Positions 51,122 through 60,037 of a stretch of DNA of 64,000 nt are shown one piece after another (positions within the stretch are counted from its first letter, which is position 1; each line of letters opens with the position of its first letter). The DNA lies in the NCBI GenBank assembly GCA_963785585.1, contig CAWAVW010000004.1, positions 992,001 to 1,056,000 on the forward strand. The letters are read 5' to 3'. The DNA is from Palsa-295 sp963785585. Lineage in GTDB: Bacteria; Acidobacteriota; Terriglobia; Acidiferrales; UBA7541. A program made the position numbers and the translations under genes. Under the pieces are notes generated by a model. It was not told the DNA's origin, searched no databases, and saw only the letters and a list, made by a program, of their open reading frames with translations.

Positions 51122-53395
51122 ATGACTCCATCTTCACGCCGGAAAGTTCCAGCAACCTTCGCCGCAGTCGTCGCCGCAATCGCGGCAGCCATTGCGCTCG
51201 CCGCGCTTGCGGGCGCGCATCGCCTCTCCGTCACGCACGCGGCCCCGCCGCAACAATCCGTCGCGCAGCACGTCCCGCCCGCCACGCCCGCGCCCGAGCA
51301 ATTCTCGCCCATCACCATCGAAGGCGATCACTTCGTCCGCGACGGCAAGCCCTATCAAATCATTTCCGGCGAAATGCACTACGCCCGCATCCCGCACGAA
51401 TACTGGCGCGACCGGATTCGCCTGGCCCGCGCCATGGGACTGAACACGATTCAAACGTACTCCTTCTGGAACGCGCACGAACCCAAACCCGGCACCTTCG
51501 ATTTCACCGGCGACCTCGACATCGCCGAATTCCTCCGCACCGCGCAGGAAGAAAAAATGAACGTGCTGCTTCGCCTGGGCCCCTACGCCTGCGCCGAATG
51601 GGAGGCCGGCGGATTTCCGGCCTGGCTCTTCGCCGACCCGTCGATTAAAGTGCGCACCACCGACCCGAAATTTCTCGAAGCCGCGGGAAAATATCTCGAC
51701 CGCATCGGCGCCGAAGTCGCTCCGTTTCAATCCGCGCGCGGCGGCCCGGTGATCGGCTTTCAAATCGAAAACGAATACGGCTCCTACGGCTCGCTCGACG
51801 TGCCCGGCGAAACTACCGCGCAAAACCGACGGAAATCCCGCGAATACATGGAAGCGATCAAAAAACTTTTCGTTCACGCCGGCCTTGGCGATTCGCTGTT
51901 CTACACCGCCGACGGCACCGATCCCGAGCAGCTCGCCGACGGCGCGCTTCCCGGCGTTCTCGCCGTCGCTAACTTCGGTCCCGGCGAAGCCGCCGACTCG
52001 CTCGCCAAGCTGCAGAAATTCCGCCCCGGCCAGCCGGTGATGAACGGCGAATACTGGGACGGCTGGTTCGATTCCTGGGGCGACGACCACGCCAAGACCG
52101 ACACCGACAAGCAGGTGAAAGAAATCACCTGGATGCTCGCGCAGGGCTATTCCTTTAACCTTTATATGGTGCACGGCGGCACCACCTTCGGATTCATGAA
52201 CGGCGCCAATTTTGACGCCGGCGCCGGCGGCCACTACGCGCCCGAAACCACGAGCTACGATTACAACGCGCCCATCGACGAAGCCGGACGCCCCACGCCG
52301 AAATATTTCAAATTCCGCGACGCGATCGCCGAACACACCGGCATCGCCCCGCCGCCAATTCCGCAAAATATTCCGGTCGTTGCTGTGCCGGAATTTCCGC
52401 TCACCGAATCCGCGCCGCTGTGGAAAAATTTGCCGCGCCCCATTTTCGTGAAGCGTCCGCGCTCGATGGAAACCTTCGGCCAGTCCTACGGATACATCGT
52501 CTATCACACCGATCTGAACACCGACGCGCCAGCGGCGGCTCGCCCGCCCGACGACAATCCTCTCGGCGCGGAAAACGGCTCGTCGCAGCGTTTTCCCGGC
52601 GCGATACCCGGCGGCTCGTCGCGATCCGGCTCTCCCACCGGCGCGAACAGCGGCGCCGCTGCGCCCCGCGACGGCGCTTCCGGCGCGCAGACCGATGATT
52701 CGCTGCCCAGCGCCGCCAGCGGAGACAAAACGCACATCGGCCGCAATGCCGGTTCGAGCTTCGGCGCGGGCGACAGCATTCTGGTGCTGGACGACCTGCG
52801 CGATTTCGCCGCCGTGTACATCGACCGCAAACTTGCCGGCACCATCGACCGCCGCCTGCAGCAAACGCAGCTCGCTCTGCGCATTCCGCCGGGCAAAGTG
52901 GCGCTCGACATCGTGGTGGAAAACACCGGACGCGTAAATTTTGGCGCGCGTTTGGCCGACGGTCAGGCGGGAATTACGACGTCTGTCACCCTCGGCGGCA
53001 GGGAACTGCTCGACTGGAAAGTGTTTCCGCTGCCGATGAACTCACCGAACGACATCACCGGATGGGGCAAGCACGCGCTCGACGGCCCGGCGTTTTATCG
53101 CGGCACGTTTTCGACCGACAATCCCGCCGACACCTTTCTCGATGTGAGCAAATTCGGCAAAGGCTTCGTCTGGGTGAACGGCCACAACCTCGGCCGCATC
53201 TGGAGTATCGGCCCGCAGCAAAGTCTCTACGTCCCCGCGCCGTGGCTCAAGCGCGGCGCAAACGAAGTGATCGTCTTCGATTTCGCGCGCCAGAAACATC
53301 CCACGCTGCGCGGCGTCGCCGATCCCATCTTCGCGACGCCCGCGCCCGTCAGCACCCGCTGGTGGTGCGAGCCCGCCTGCGCCCCCGACAAGTAG
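51122..53395 (+). CDS. Secreted GH35 beta-galactosidase
   Basis: A 757-residue exported glycoside hydrolase that removes terminal beta-galactose. The ATG at 51122 gives an N-terminal signal or anchor (TFAAVVAAIAAAIALAALAG); the frame continues upstream through repeat DNA, which I exclude. The GH35 barrel occupies about residues 60-370: DGKPYQIISGEMHYARIPHE, TYSFWNAHEPKPGTFDF, GPYACAEWEAGGFPAWL, FQIENEYGSYG with E218 as acid/base, and NGEYWDGWFDSWG with E310 as nucleophile. C-terminal beta domains end with VSKFGKGFVWVNGHNLGRIW. About 80 residues of Gly/Ser/Ala/Pro low complexity interrupt the region near residues 470-550. GGAG lies 12 bases upstream. Confidence 0.93.
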   Translation: MTPSSRRKVPATFAAVVAAIAAAIALAALAGAHRLSVTHAAPPQQSVAQHVPPATPAPEQFSPITIEGDHFVRDGKPYQIISGEMHYARIPHEYWRDRIRLARAMGLNTIQTYSFWNAHEPKPGTFDFTGDLDIAEFLRTAQEEKMNVLLRLGPYACAEWEAGGFPAWLFADPSIKVRTTDPKFLEAAGKYLDRIGAEVAPFQSARGGPVIGFQIENEYGSYGSLDVPGETTAQNRRKSREYMEAIKKLFVHAGLGDSLFYTADGTDPEQLADGALPGVLAVANFGPGEAADSLAKLQKFRPGQPVMNGEYWDGWFDSWGDDHAKTDTDKQVKEITWMLAQGYSFNLYMVHGGTTFGFMNGANFDAGAGGHYAPETTSYDYNAPIDEAGRPTPKYFKFRDAIAEHTGIAPPPIPQNIPVVAVPEFPLTESAPLWKNLPRPIFVKRPRSMETFGQSYGYIVYHTDLNTDAPAAARPPDDNPLGAENGSSQRFPGAIPGGSSRSGSPTGANSGAAAPRDGASGAQTDDSLPSAASGDKTHIGRNAGSSFGAGDSILVLDDLRDFAAVYIDRKLAGTIDRRLQQTQLALRIPPGKVALDIVVENTGRVNFGARLADGQAGITTSVTLGGRELLDWKVFPLPMNSPNDITGWGKHALDGPAFYRGTFSTDNPADTFLDVSKFGKGFVWVNGHNLGRIWSIGPQQSLYVPAPWLKRGANEVIVFDFARQKHPTLRGVADPIFATPAPVSTRWWCEPACAPDK

Positions 53396-53923
53396 CGCCC
53401 ACCCGTTGCCCTCGCCTCGCCGCGCCCGCCAGCTTTAGCCTTCGTAGCGGCCGAACCGGCCTCACCAGTTCGGGCAGCCTTTGCCTTCCGCTGATGCCAT
53501 CGCCTCGCCTTCCAGCCTCACGAAAATCGCAGCCTTTCGTAACGTAGACGCCCACGTCTGCGAGCGCACGTCCCGCGAACGCGGGACGGCGTGCCTTTGC
53601 TTTTTCATCCGCAAAGCGAAATCCAAAACCGCGCAGACGTGGGCGTCTACGCTACCAACGGCAGCGATCATGCAAATACGCTCCGATACGCACCGCACTC
53701 GAAGAAGGCAACCCCGAACCGGCGCGTGATTTTGTCTTTGCAGCGGCGGCCGTCACGCCCGCCAGCCGCCGTGGCACAGACGCTCGCGTCTGTGTGAACC
53801 CCATTTTCAATGGGGTTCAGGTTGAGCCATGTACACATCCACCCAAACTCCCACCGCCGACGCCCCCCGCCTCTCTGCGACAATCCGCTTCGCAGCCCAC
53901 GGCCCCCACCGCGACACCCTCCG
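53396..53923. repeat. Intergenic block of hairpin repeats
   Basis: GTAGCGGCCGAACCGGCCTC hairpin at about 53437-53478; CGTAGACG inverted pair spanning 53540-53655 around ACGTCCCGCGAACGCGGGAC; a GCGGCGGCCGTCACGCCCGC hairpin at about 53740-53770; and hairpins CAGACGCTCGCGTCTG at 53777 and AACCCCATTTTCAATGGGGT near 53797-53817. Part of the block repeats the 50.3-50.6 kb block closely, including GATCATGCAAATACGCTCCG. No gene is supported. Confidence 0.8.
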
Positions 53924-54328
53924 CTATCTCTCAGCGGCGGGCGCGACGACGTACACATATTCGAGCGGACCATCGCCCGTGTTCTTCACGTTGTGCCGCG
54001 TGGCCGGCGGAATGTACGCGATCATTTTTTCGGCCACCGGCATCGCCGCCGCGCCTTCGATTTCCGCTTCGCCCTGGCCGTGCAGGATCACCAGCGTCTC
54101 CTCGTTCTGCCCGGTCGTGTGCCAGCCAACGGTTTCGCCCGGCTTCAGCCGCACGAATCCGCTGCGCAGCCCGGCCGTCTGCGGAAATCCCTTCAGCAGC
54201 GGGCAATCGTTCGCCCCGCATGCAAGAGACATCGTCGTCGGCTGGTGCTTCGGCGGCACCGATTGCGACGGCGAAACGCCAAGCGGCCATACAAACACAC
54301 ACACCACAATCGCAACGAATCGTTTCAT
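53924..54328 (-). CDS. Secreted cupin-domain protein
   Basis: A 134-residue exported single-cupin protein. GAGG is seven bases before the ATG and the signal peptide runs MKRFVAIVVCVFVWPLGVSPS. The cupin motifs are RLKPGETVGWHTTGQNEETLVILHGQGEAEIEG (motif 1, with H and E as metal ligands) and MIAYIPPATRHNVKNTGDGPL (motif 2, with H). Substrate unknown. It lies 80 bp downstream of the epoxide hydrolase gene in the same direction, so they may be co-transcribed. Confidence 0.85.
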   Translation of the reverse strand: MKRFVAIVVCVFVWPLGVSPSQSVPPKHQPTTMSLACGANDCPLLKGFPQTAGLRSGFVRLKPGETVGWHTTGQNEETLVILHGQGEAEIEGAAAMPVAEKMIAYIPPATRHNVKNTGDGPLEYVYVVAPAAER

Positions 54329-54408
54329 CGATTACCTCGCGGCAAACAAAATTTTCCCAGCGCAGCAGTTTACCGCGACCGCCCTCCGCTTGAAATTCGC
54401 TCCTCGAA

Positions 54409-55761
54409 TTAACGAAGCGACACAAACGCCGCCCGCAAATCCTCGGTGAATTGCTGCGGCTGCTCCCACGCGGCGAAGTGCCCGCCTTTCGCCGGACGGT
54501 TGTAAAAAATCAGTTTCGGATACGCTTTCTCCGCCCAGCTTTTCGGCGCCTGGTAAATCTCATCGGGGAACGCGCTCACCGCCACCGGCAGCGTCACATT
54601 GCGCACGTCGAAAAATCCGCCCTTATATTCCCAGTACAAACGCGCCGACGACACCGCCGTGTTCGTCAACCAGTACAGCGTGATGTTGTCGAGAATGTCC
54701 GTCTGCGTCAGGCCTTCCGTAGCGCCGTCAAAAACGCGCACGATCAGCTCGTAGCTGCGGATGTCGTGATCGATGATCCACGCCGCCAGGCCCACCGGCG
54801 AATCCGCGATTCCGTACAGCGTCTCCGGATGGTTGGCCATTTCGATCGCGTAGCCCAGCCCGTGCTTGTAGAAAAATACCAACTGCTCGTAGGCCCGCAG
54901 TTCATCCGGCGCCAGGCCCGCCGGCGCGGGAGCTCCCCCGAACGCGGCTTGGTCGATGTTGCCCGGCACCGTCGCCGCCATGTTGGTGTGAATGCCGACC
55001 AATCCCGCGGGCGCTTGCAGCGCCATCAATTCGGTGACGCAATTTCCCCAGTCGCCGCCCTGCGCCACATATTTCGTGTACCCCAGCCGCTGCATCAGCA
55101 CCGCCCACGCCCGCGCGATCCGCGCCGGGTCCCATCCCGTCGCCGTCGGCTTGCCCGAAAATCCGTAGCCCGGCAGGGAAGGGATCACCACGTCGAAAGC
55201 GTCGGTCGCTTTGCCGCCAAAAGCCGTGGGATCGGTGAGCGGCCCGATCACTTTCAATTGCTCGATGATCGATCCCGGCCATCCGTGGGTGATCAGCACC
55301 GGCAGTGCATTCGGATTTTTCGAGCGCACGTGAATGAAGTGAATGTCCAGCCCGTCGATCGTCGTCACGAACTGCGGCAGCGCGTTCAGTCTCGCTTCCA
55401 CGTTTCGCCAGTTGTACTCGGTGGACCACACCCGCGCCAGCTTCTTCATCGTCGCGAGCTGCACGCCTTGCGACGTGTCCGCCACCGTCTCTTTGTCGGG
55501 CCACCGCGTGGCCACGATTCTGCGCCGCAGATCGGCGAGGTCTGATTCCGGAAAGTGAATGTGAAATGGACGAATCGACGTGTCATCGGCGGCGGCGCTT
55601 CCAGCCGCGGGCCGTGGCGTCGCGTCGGCGAGCCTCGCCTCTCCCATCGCAATCCCGTCGGCCATCGCCGGCAGCCCCGCGACCAACGCAGCTCCGGCGG
55701 AAATACCCGCCATTTCAATAAGGCGGCGGCGCGAAATTCCATTCCTTGTTTCTTCGTTCAT
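54409..55761 (-). CDS. Exported epoxide hydrolase (alpha/beta-hydrolase fold)
   Basis: A 450-residue protein with a Tat-type signal (SRRRLIEMAGISAGAAL). The epoxide hydrolase N-terminal domain is IRPFHIHFPESDLADLRRRI ... RWPDKETV ... WRNVEARLNAL. The catalytic domain has the oxyanion motif LITHGWPGS (HGWP), VIPSLPGYGFS, and the nucleophile D237 in QGGDWGNCV. It should add water to epoxides via an ester intermediate. GGGAG lies eight bases before the ATG at 55761; the frame extends to 55812 but without a ribosome site. The C-terminal His region is FYNRPAKGGHFAAWEQP. Confidence 0.92.
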   Translation of the reverse strand: MNEETRNGISRRRLIEMAGISAGAALVAGLPAMADGIAMGEARLADATPRPAAGSAAADDTSIRPFHIHFPESDLADLRRRIVATRWPDKETVADTSQGVQLATMKKLARVWSTEYNWRNVEARLNALPQFVTTIDGLDIHFIHVRSKNPNALPVLITHGWPGSIIEQLKVIGPLTDPTAFGGKATDAFDVVIPSLPGYGFSGKPTATGWDPARIARAWAVLMQRLGYTKYVAQGGDWGNCVTELMALQAPAGLVGIHTNMAATVPGNIDQAAFGGAPAPAGLAPDELRAYEQLVFFYKHGLGYAIEMANHPETLYGIADSPVGLAAWIIDHDIRSYELIVRVFDGATEGLTQTDILDNITLYWLTNTAVSSARLYWEYKGGFFDVRNVTLPVAVSAFPDEIYQAPKSWAEKAYPKLIFYNRPAKGGHFAAWEQPQQFTEDLRAAFVSLR

Positions 55762-56116
55762 GGCGGATCTCCCTCTGGACGAGCGCGCTGCGCTCGATGG
55801 ATTTGCCTGCATGTTCCGGGGCCCGGGGCCGAATCAAAAACGGGAACGCTTACTCGATGCGATGGTCAATCGTTACCACGAACTGCGGGGGCCGAACGAT
55901 CTGTTTGGAAACGGCGAGGCCGGACGCTGCTTCGTCCCTCGATCCTCCACCCAAAACTCCGCGCATCATACTCCCATTCGCGCAAAACCGGTGCTCACAC
56001 CCCGAATTCGTCCCGGCTTTCGCCGCGGGCGGATCAGAATCCCCTCGGCCACGAAGGACCGCGCGGAATTTCCGGTGCAGTGGAATCAAACGTTGTCGCG
56101 TGGCGGAAGGAAGCGC
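55762..56116. other. Gap between epoxide hydrolase and arsM
   Basis: I see no convincing gene, repeat-family copy or terminator in this 355-bp stretch; the long plus-strand frames through it continue into the antisense of arsM and look like shadows. Confidence 0.4.
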
Positions 56117-56971
56117 TCAGTTGCAGCACGCCGGGCCGCAACAGGATTTCGCGTCAGCGGGTTTCACCGCGCGAACGAAGGCGCTGAAGAATTTGCCGTC
56201 GATCTGCGGCGCGATCGCTTCCACATCAAGACCTTGCCCGCGGAGAAATTCGCGGGCGTCTTCGACTTTGTAAATGCGTGTGGGTTCGATGTCGATCGCC
56301 GAGAAGCCGGCAGTGGCAAGGCGGGCACGGTAGTCGGATTCTTCGAGAGCTCCGGCGATGCAGCCGACCCACAGCAGGACGTTCTTGCGGATCTCCGGCA
56401 GCATTTCGCCGCGCGTCACTACGTCGGAGACCGCGAACCGTCCGCCGGGCTTCAGCACGCGGAAGGCCTCGCGCAGCACCGCGCTCTTGTCCGAGGAAAG
56501 GTTGATCACGCAATTGGAAATCACCACATCGACGGAATTATCGGGCAGGGGAATATTTTCGATTTCGCCTTTCAGAAATTCCACATTGTCGAGTCCGGAT
56601 TTGCGTTTGTTTTCGTTCGCGAGCGCGAGCATTTCATCGGTCATGTCCACGCCGTAGGCCTTTCCGCTGGGGCCGACGCGGCGAGCGGAAAGCAGCACGT
56701 CGATGCCGCCGCCGGAGCCGAGGTCCAAAACGGTTTCGCCCGCGTGGAGCGGGGCGAGTGCCGTGGGATTGCCGCAGCCGAGCGAGGCTTGCATGGCTTC
56801 GGCGGGTATTTGCGCGGACTGCGCTGCGTCGTAGAGATTCGAAGTGATCGGATCGGTGGTGCAATCGCCCGAGGGTGAGGCGCCGCGGCAGGAACTGCCG
56901 CCGGACGAGGCGCGAAGCGCGGCGCTGCCGTATTTTTCCTTCACCACGTCCTTCCTGGCCGGCTCGGTCAT
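56117..56971 (-). CDS. arsM: Arsenite S-adenosylmethionine methyltransferase
   Basis: A 284-residue cytoplasmic enzyme that methylates As(III) with S-adenosylmethionine. Motif I of the methyltransferase is VLDLGSGGGIDVLLSA, and the region has GKAYGVDMTDEML and SNCVINLSSDKSAVLREAFRVLKPGG. The three arsenic-binding cysteines are C66 (SLGCGNP), C154 (SNCVINL) and C204 (VGCIAGA). A cysteine-rich end (SCCGPACCN) is typical of many bacterial ArsM. GGGAG before the ATG lies in the end of arsR, 13 bp upstream, so the two are co-transcribed. Confidence 0.95.
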   Translation of the reverse strand: MTEPARKDVVKEKYGSAALRASSGGSSCRGASPSGDCTTDPITSNLYDAAQSAQIPAEAMQASLGCGNPTALAPLHAGETVLDLGSGGGIDVLLSARRVGPSGKAYGVDMTDEMLALANENKRKSGLDNVEFLKGEIENIPLPDNSVDVVISNCVINLSSDKSAVLREAFRVLKPGGRFAVSDVVTRGEMLPEIRKNVLLWVGCIAGALEESDYRARLATAGFSAIDIEPTRIYKVEDAREFLRGQGLDVEAIAPQIDGKFFSAFVRAVKPADAKSCCGPACCN

Positions 56972-56984
56972 CGCTTCGCGCTCC

Positions 56985-57344
56985 CTATTTGCAAATTGGA
57001 ACGACGTCGCGCGGGGCGACGGCTTTGTTCCGCGTGCAGCATTCGGCGTAGAGAAATTGCAGCACCTGCTGCAGCGCGGCGGTGTTCGCGGTGTAGCGCA
57101 GAAATGTGCTTTCGCGATTCACCAGCACCAGGTCTTCGTTGCGCAGCTTGTCAAGGTGATGCGAAAGCGTGGAGTTGGGGATATCGAGTTCTTCCTGCAA
57201 CTCGCCGACGACCAGGCCTTCGGGATGGGCCGAGAGCAGCAGTTGCATGATGCGGAGCCGCGGCTCGGTACCCATGGCGGAAAACATGTCGGCGAATTGG
57301 GCGACCTGCTCGGCGTTCTTTTTGGATGCGTTCCGCGTAGCCAT
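56985..57344 (-). CDS. arsR: ArsR family arsenic-responsive repressor
   Basis: A 119-residue winged-helix repressor: FADMFSAMGTEPRLRIMQLLL, LVVGELQEELDIPNSTLSHHLDKLR (recognition helix STLSHHLDKLR) and LVLVNRESTFLRYTANTAAL. The C-terminal C102, C103 and C118 (AECCTRN ... VPIC) form a three-cysteine site like that of the Acidithiobacillus-type ArsR, which binds As(III) and releases DNA. No Shine-Dalgarno is seen; the inverted repeat at 57342-57367 overlaps its start codon and is its probable operator. Confidence 0.93.
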   Translation of the reverse strand: MATRNASKKNAEQVAQFADMFSAMGTEPRLRIMQLLLSAHPEGLVVGELQEELDIPNSTLSHHLDKLRNEDLVLVNRESTFLRYTANTAALQQVLQFLYAECCTRNKAVAPRDVVPICK

Positions 57345-57367
57345 ATTTCGATAATTGCAGAAATATG
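57342..57367. promoter_or_regulatory. ArsR operator overlapping the arsR start codon
   Basis: A perfect inverted repeat CATATTTC (57342-57349) and GAAATATG (57360-57367) with a 10-bp spacer GATAATTGCA. The left arm includes the complement of the arsR ATG, so binding would cover the start of transcription or translation. It is AT-rich in a GC-rich neighbourhood. Confidence 0.75.
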
Positions 57368-57765
57368 GGACGCTGTCAAGCCGCCGAAAGGACGCACGAT
57401 CGTCGCACCAGAGTCGCGCGCCGCCCGCTTTTGTAGCGGCGGCCTTCACGGCCGCCAGCCGTTGCATTTGTTTTTGCCGCCGCCTTCCGCCCGCGCCGTC
57501 CGGCGAAAAACATTTTCGGAGTGCGGTGGCTTGCCACCGCTTTTGCGGAGTCAGCCGTTCGCTCAAGCAAACCCGCAGCGGCTTGCCGCTGCATGCGCAA
57601 TTTCGATCCCGTACATGGCGTTGCATTTCGGACAAACGCCGGCAAACGCCCGCCCGCCCCGCCGCCCGCCCAGGTTTTGTAGCGGCGGCCTTCACGGCCG
57701 CCAGCCTTTGCTTCGGTTTTGCCTTCCGCCCGCCTTTGCCCTTGCCGTCCCGCCGCTACAAATAC
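57345..57765. repeat. Repeat block between arsR and the SDR gene
   Basis: GTAG plus GGCGGCCTTCACGGCCGCC hairpins at 57428-57462 and 57677-57706. Between them a composite element (57497-57655) has GCGGTGGCTTGCCACCGC, AGCGGCTTGCCGCT and TTGCATTTCGGACAAACGCC; its copies stand at 59458 and 59777. No gene is supported. Confidence 0.8.
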
Positions 57766-58653
57766 TCAAGCAGGGAAGTAATCCATCTTCTCCAGATCGG
57801 CAATCAGCCCGGGCCCGGTCGGCTTCCATCCCATCCGCTGCTGCGTCAGCGCGCTCGACGCCGGCAAATCAACGCCGACAAACCCCGCAAGCCAGCCAAA
57901 ATGTTCGCCCGCTTTTTCCGGCGCGACGGAAACCACCGGCACCTTCAGCCCGCGTCCAATCGTCTCCGCAATCTGCCGAACCGGCACGCCCTCTTCGCCC
58001 ACGGCGTTGTAACGCGTGCCCGCCACGCCCTTTTCGAGCACCAGCCGGTAAAGCCGCGCGCAATCGCTCACGTGCACCGCCGTCCAGTGATTTGTCCCGT
58101 CGCCCACATAGGCCGACGCGCCTTTCTCCCGCGCCAGCGCCACCAGATATGTGATCAACCCTTGCTTCACCGTGTCATGCACTTGCGGCAGACGCACCAC
58201 CAAAACGTTCAGTCCCTTCGACGCCAGCGCACTCGCCGCCTGTTCCGAAGCCACGCGCGGCAGCGGCGAATTCGGCGCATCGTCCTCGGTGGACGGGCGC
58301 CCGTTCGTATGCGCCACCGCCGTGCCGGACGTGATCACCAGCGGACGATTCGATCCCGCGAACGCCGAGCCCAGCGCTTCGATCGCTCGCCGGTCGTTCT
58401 CGCAGTTCTCCACAAATTTCGCGAAGTCGTGATTGAACGCCAGATGAATCGCGCCATCGGATTTCGCCGCGCCGCTGCGCAGGCTTTCCACATCGTCCAG
58501 ATCGCCGCGATGCGCTTCCGCGCCGGCCGCGGCCAAAGCTTTCGCGCCCGCCTCCGAACGCGTCAGCCCCAGCACCTGATGTCCCGCTTTGATTAACTCC
58601 GGCACCACCGCCGAACCGATGAATCCCGTGGCGCCCGTCACGAATACGCGCAT
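57766..58653 (-). CDS. NAD(P)-dependent SDR-family oxidoreductase
   Basis: A 295-residue atypical short-chain dehydrogenase/NAD-dependent epimerase family protein. The Rossmann start is MRVFVTGATGFIGSAVVPEL (TGATGFIG for cofactor). Also visible are HRGDLDDVESL, LVITSGTAVAH, VVRLPQVHD (in place of the usual Y-x-x-x-K, so catalysis may be atypical), WTAVHVSDCARLY and the C-terminal LTQQRMGWKP. GGAGG lies upstream of the ATG at 58653. It faces a divergent TetR regulator, so it is probably induced with that repressor's ligand. Confidence 0.88.
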   Translation of the reverse strand: MRVFVTGATGFIGSAVVPELIKAGHQVLGLTRSEAGAKALAAAGAEAHRGDLDDVESLRSGAAKSDGAIHLAFNHDFAKFVENCENDRRAIEALGSAFAGSNRPLVITSGTAVAHTNGRPSTEDDAPNSPLPRVASEQAASALASKGLNVLVVRLPQVHDTVKQGLITYLVALAREKGASAYVGDGTNHWTAVHVSDCARLYRLVLEKGVAGTRYNAVGEEGVPVRQIAETIGRGLKVPVVSVAPEKAGEHFGWLAGFVGVDLPASSALTQQRMGWKPTGPGLIADLEKMDYFPA

Positions 58654-58734
58654 AAATGTTTCCTCCGGAAGATGTCCGGCGCGAACCGCTCGCTCGCCGC
58701 CGGCCTTGACGCACCCTCGCAACCCTGCTACAAA

Positions 58735-58778
58735 CGGAGAGTATCTCCGCATCAGTAGATTACCGGAGACAGTCTCCG
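58735..58778. promoter_or_regulatory. Two palindromic operators between the divergent SDR and TetR genes
   Basis: CGGAGAGTATCTCCG (58735-58749) and CGGAGACAGTCTCCG (58764-58778) are 15-bp palindromes with centres 29 bp apart. The outer flanks mirror each other (ACAAACGGAGA and TCTCCGTTTGC). This is the expected layout for a TetR-type repressor that controls itself and the divergent gene. Confidence 0.8.
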
Positions 58779-58796
58779 TTTGCAAGGATTTTGCCC

Positions 58797-59444
58797 ATGC
58801 CTGGAAAAAAGCCAAAAGCCCGCCCGCGCCAACCCCGCCAACCCTACAAAGTTCGTCACGCCCCCAACCGTCGCGCCACCCGCGGCGAAATCCCTTTGCG
58901 CGCCGACGCCCAACAAAATCGCCAGCGCATCCTCGACGCCGCCAAGCAAGCCTTCACCCGCGACGGCGCCGGCGCCAGCCTCGACGACATCGCCAAACGC
59001 GCCGCCGTCGGCCCCGGAACTCTCTATCGCCACTTTCCCACGCGCGACGCGCTGATCGAAGCCGTCTTTCGCACCGAAGTGGAAAAGCTGGCCGCCGCCG
59101 CGCGCGGCTTCAGCCAGGCCCTGCCGCCCCTCGAAGCATTGCGCGCATGGATGCTGCTCTTCGTCGATTACATCGCCGCCAAGCAGATCATCGCCCCGGC
59201 GCTCAACACGCTCCCTGGCGGCCCGTCGAAGTTGTATGAAGGTTCCCGCGCGCAAATTTGGGGCGCGCTCGACGCTCTCGCCAAATGCGCCATCCAGAGC
59301 GGCGATCTGCGCCGCGACCTGAATCCCGCCGACCTGCTGCAAGCCCTCATCGGCGCCGCCCTCGTGCCCTCCATCCCCCACTGGCAGCAAAGTGCCAAGC
59401 GCCTGGTGGACATCCTGATCGCCGGCTCCCGCCGCCCCAAGTAA
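58797..59444 (+). CDS. TetR family transcriptional regulator
   Basis: A 215-residue repressor. Residues 1-40 are an unusually basic, Arg/Pro-rich tail; residues about 40-90 are the TetR HTH: RILDAAKQAFTRDGAGASLDDIAKRAAVGPGTLYRHFPTRDAL. The C-terminal part (EKLAAAARGFSQALPPLEAL, NTLPGGPSKLYEG, PADLLQALIGAALV) is a ligand-binding domain. AAGGA lies 10 bases before the ATG. The palindromes at 58735 and 58764 are upstream and its target is probably the divergent SDR gene as well as itself. Confidence 0.92.
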   Translation: MPGKKPKARPRQPRQPYKVRHAPNRRATRGEIPLRADAQQNRQRILDAAKQAFTRDGAGASLDDIAKRAAVGPGTLYRHFPTRDALIEAVFRTEVEKLAAAARGFSQALPPLEALRAWMLLFVDYIAAKQIIAPALNTLPGGPSKLYEGSRAQIWGALDALAKCAIQSGDLRRDLNPADLLQALIGAALVPSIPHWQQSAKRLVDILIAGSRRPK

Positions 59445-60037
59445 CCCCGCCCGTGCCGCCCGGCGAAAAACATTTTCGGAGTGCGGTGGCTTGCCACCGC
59501 TTTTGCGGAGTCAGCCCCTCGTTCCCTCAAACCCGCAGCGGCTTGCCGCTGCCTGCACGATTTCGATTCCGCACATGGCGTTGCATTTCGGACAAACGCC
59601 CGCAAACGCCACTTCCGCCGCATCGGCGCTCGGGTTTTGTAGCGGCGGCCTTCACGGCCGCCAGCCGTTGCCTTTGTTTTTCCCGCCCGCCCCGCCACCA
59701 ATGAAAATTCAAAATCTGGCGGGCCTAACGCCCGCCTCTACAAAGTCGGAAGCAAAACAAAATTTTCGCCCGCCCCGCCCGGCGAAAAACATTTTCGGAG
59801 TGCGGTGGCTTGCCACCGCTTTTGCGGAGTCAGCCCTTCGCTCACGCAAACCCGCAGCGGCTTGCCGCTGCCTGCACGATTTCGATCCCGTACATGTTGT
59901 TGCATTTCGGACAAACGCCCGCAAGCGCCGCATCCACCGCCAACAATCGCACGCAACGAAACGCCAACCGCATCGCGGGCCGCCTCGCTTGAAACCGCCC
60001 CGGCGAAATGCTACGCTTTGCGCACACCAAACACACC
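59445..60037. repeat. Two copies of a composite repeat plus GTAG hairpins
   Basis: Two near-identical composite elements at about 59458-59618 and 59777-59938, each CCCGGCGAAAAACATTTTCG, GCGGTGGCTTGCCACCGC, CCGCAGCGGCTTGCCGCTGC and TTGCATTTCGGACAAACGCC. The GTAG plus GGCGGCC hairpin (59636-59666) and a reverse relative at 59718-59743 lie between them. No gene is supported. Confidence 0.85.
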
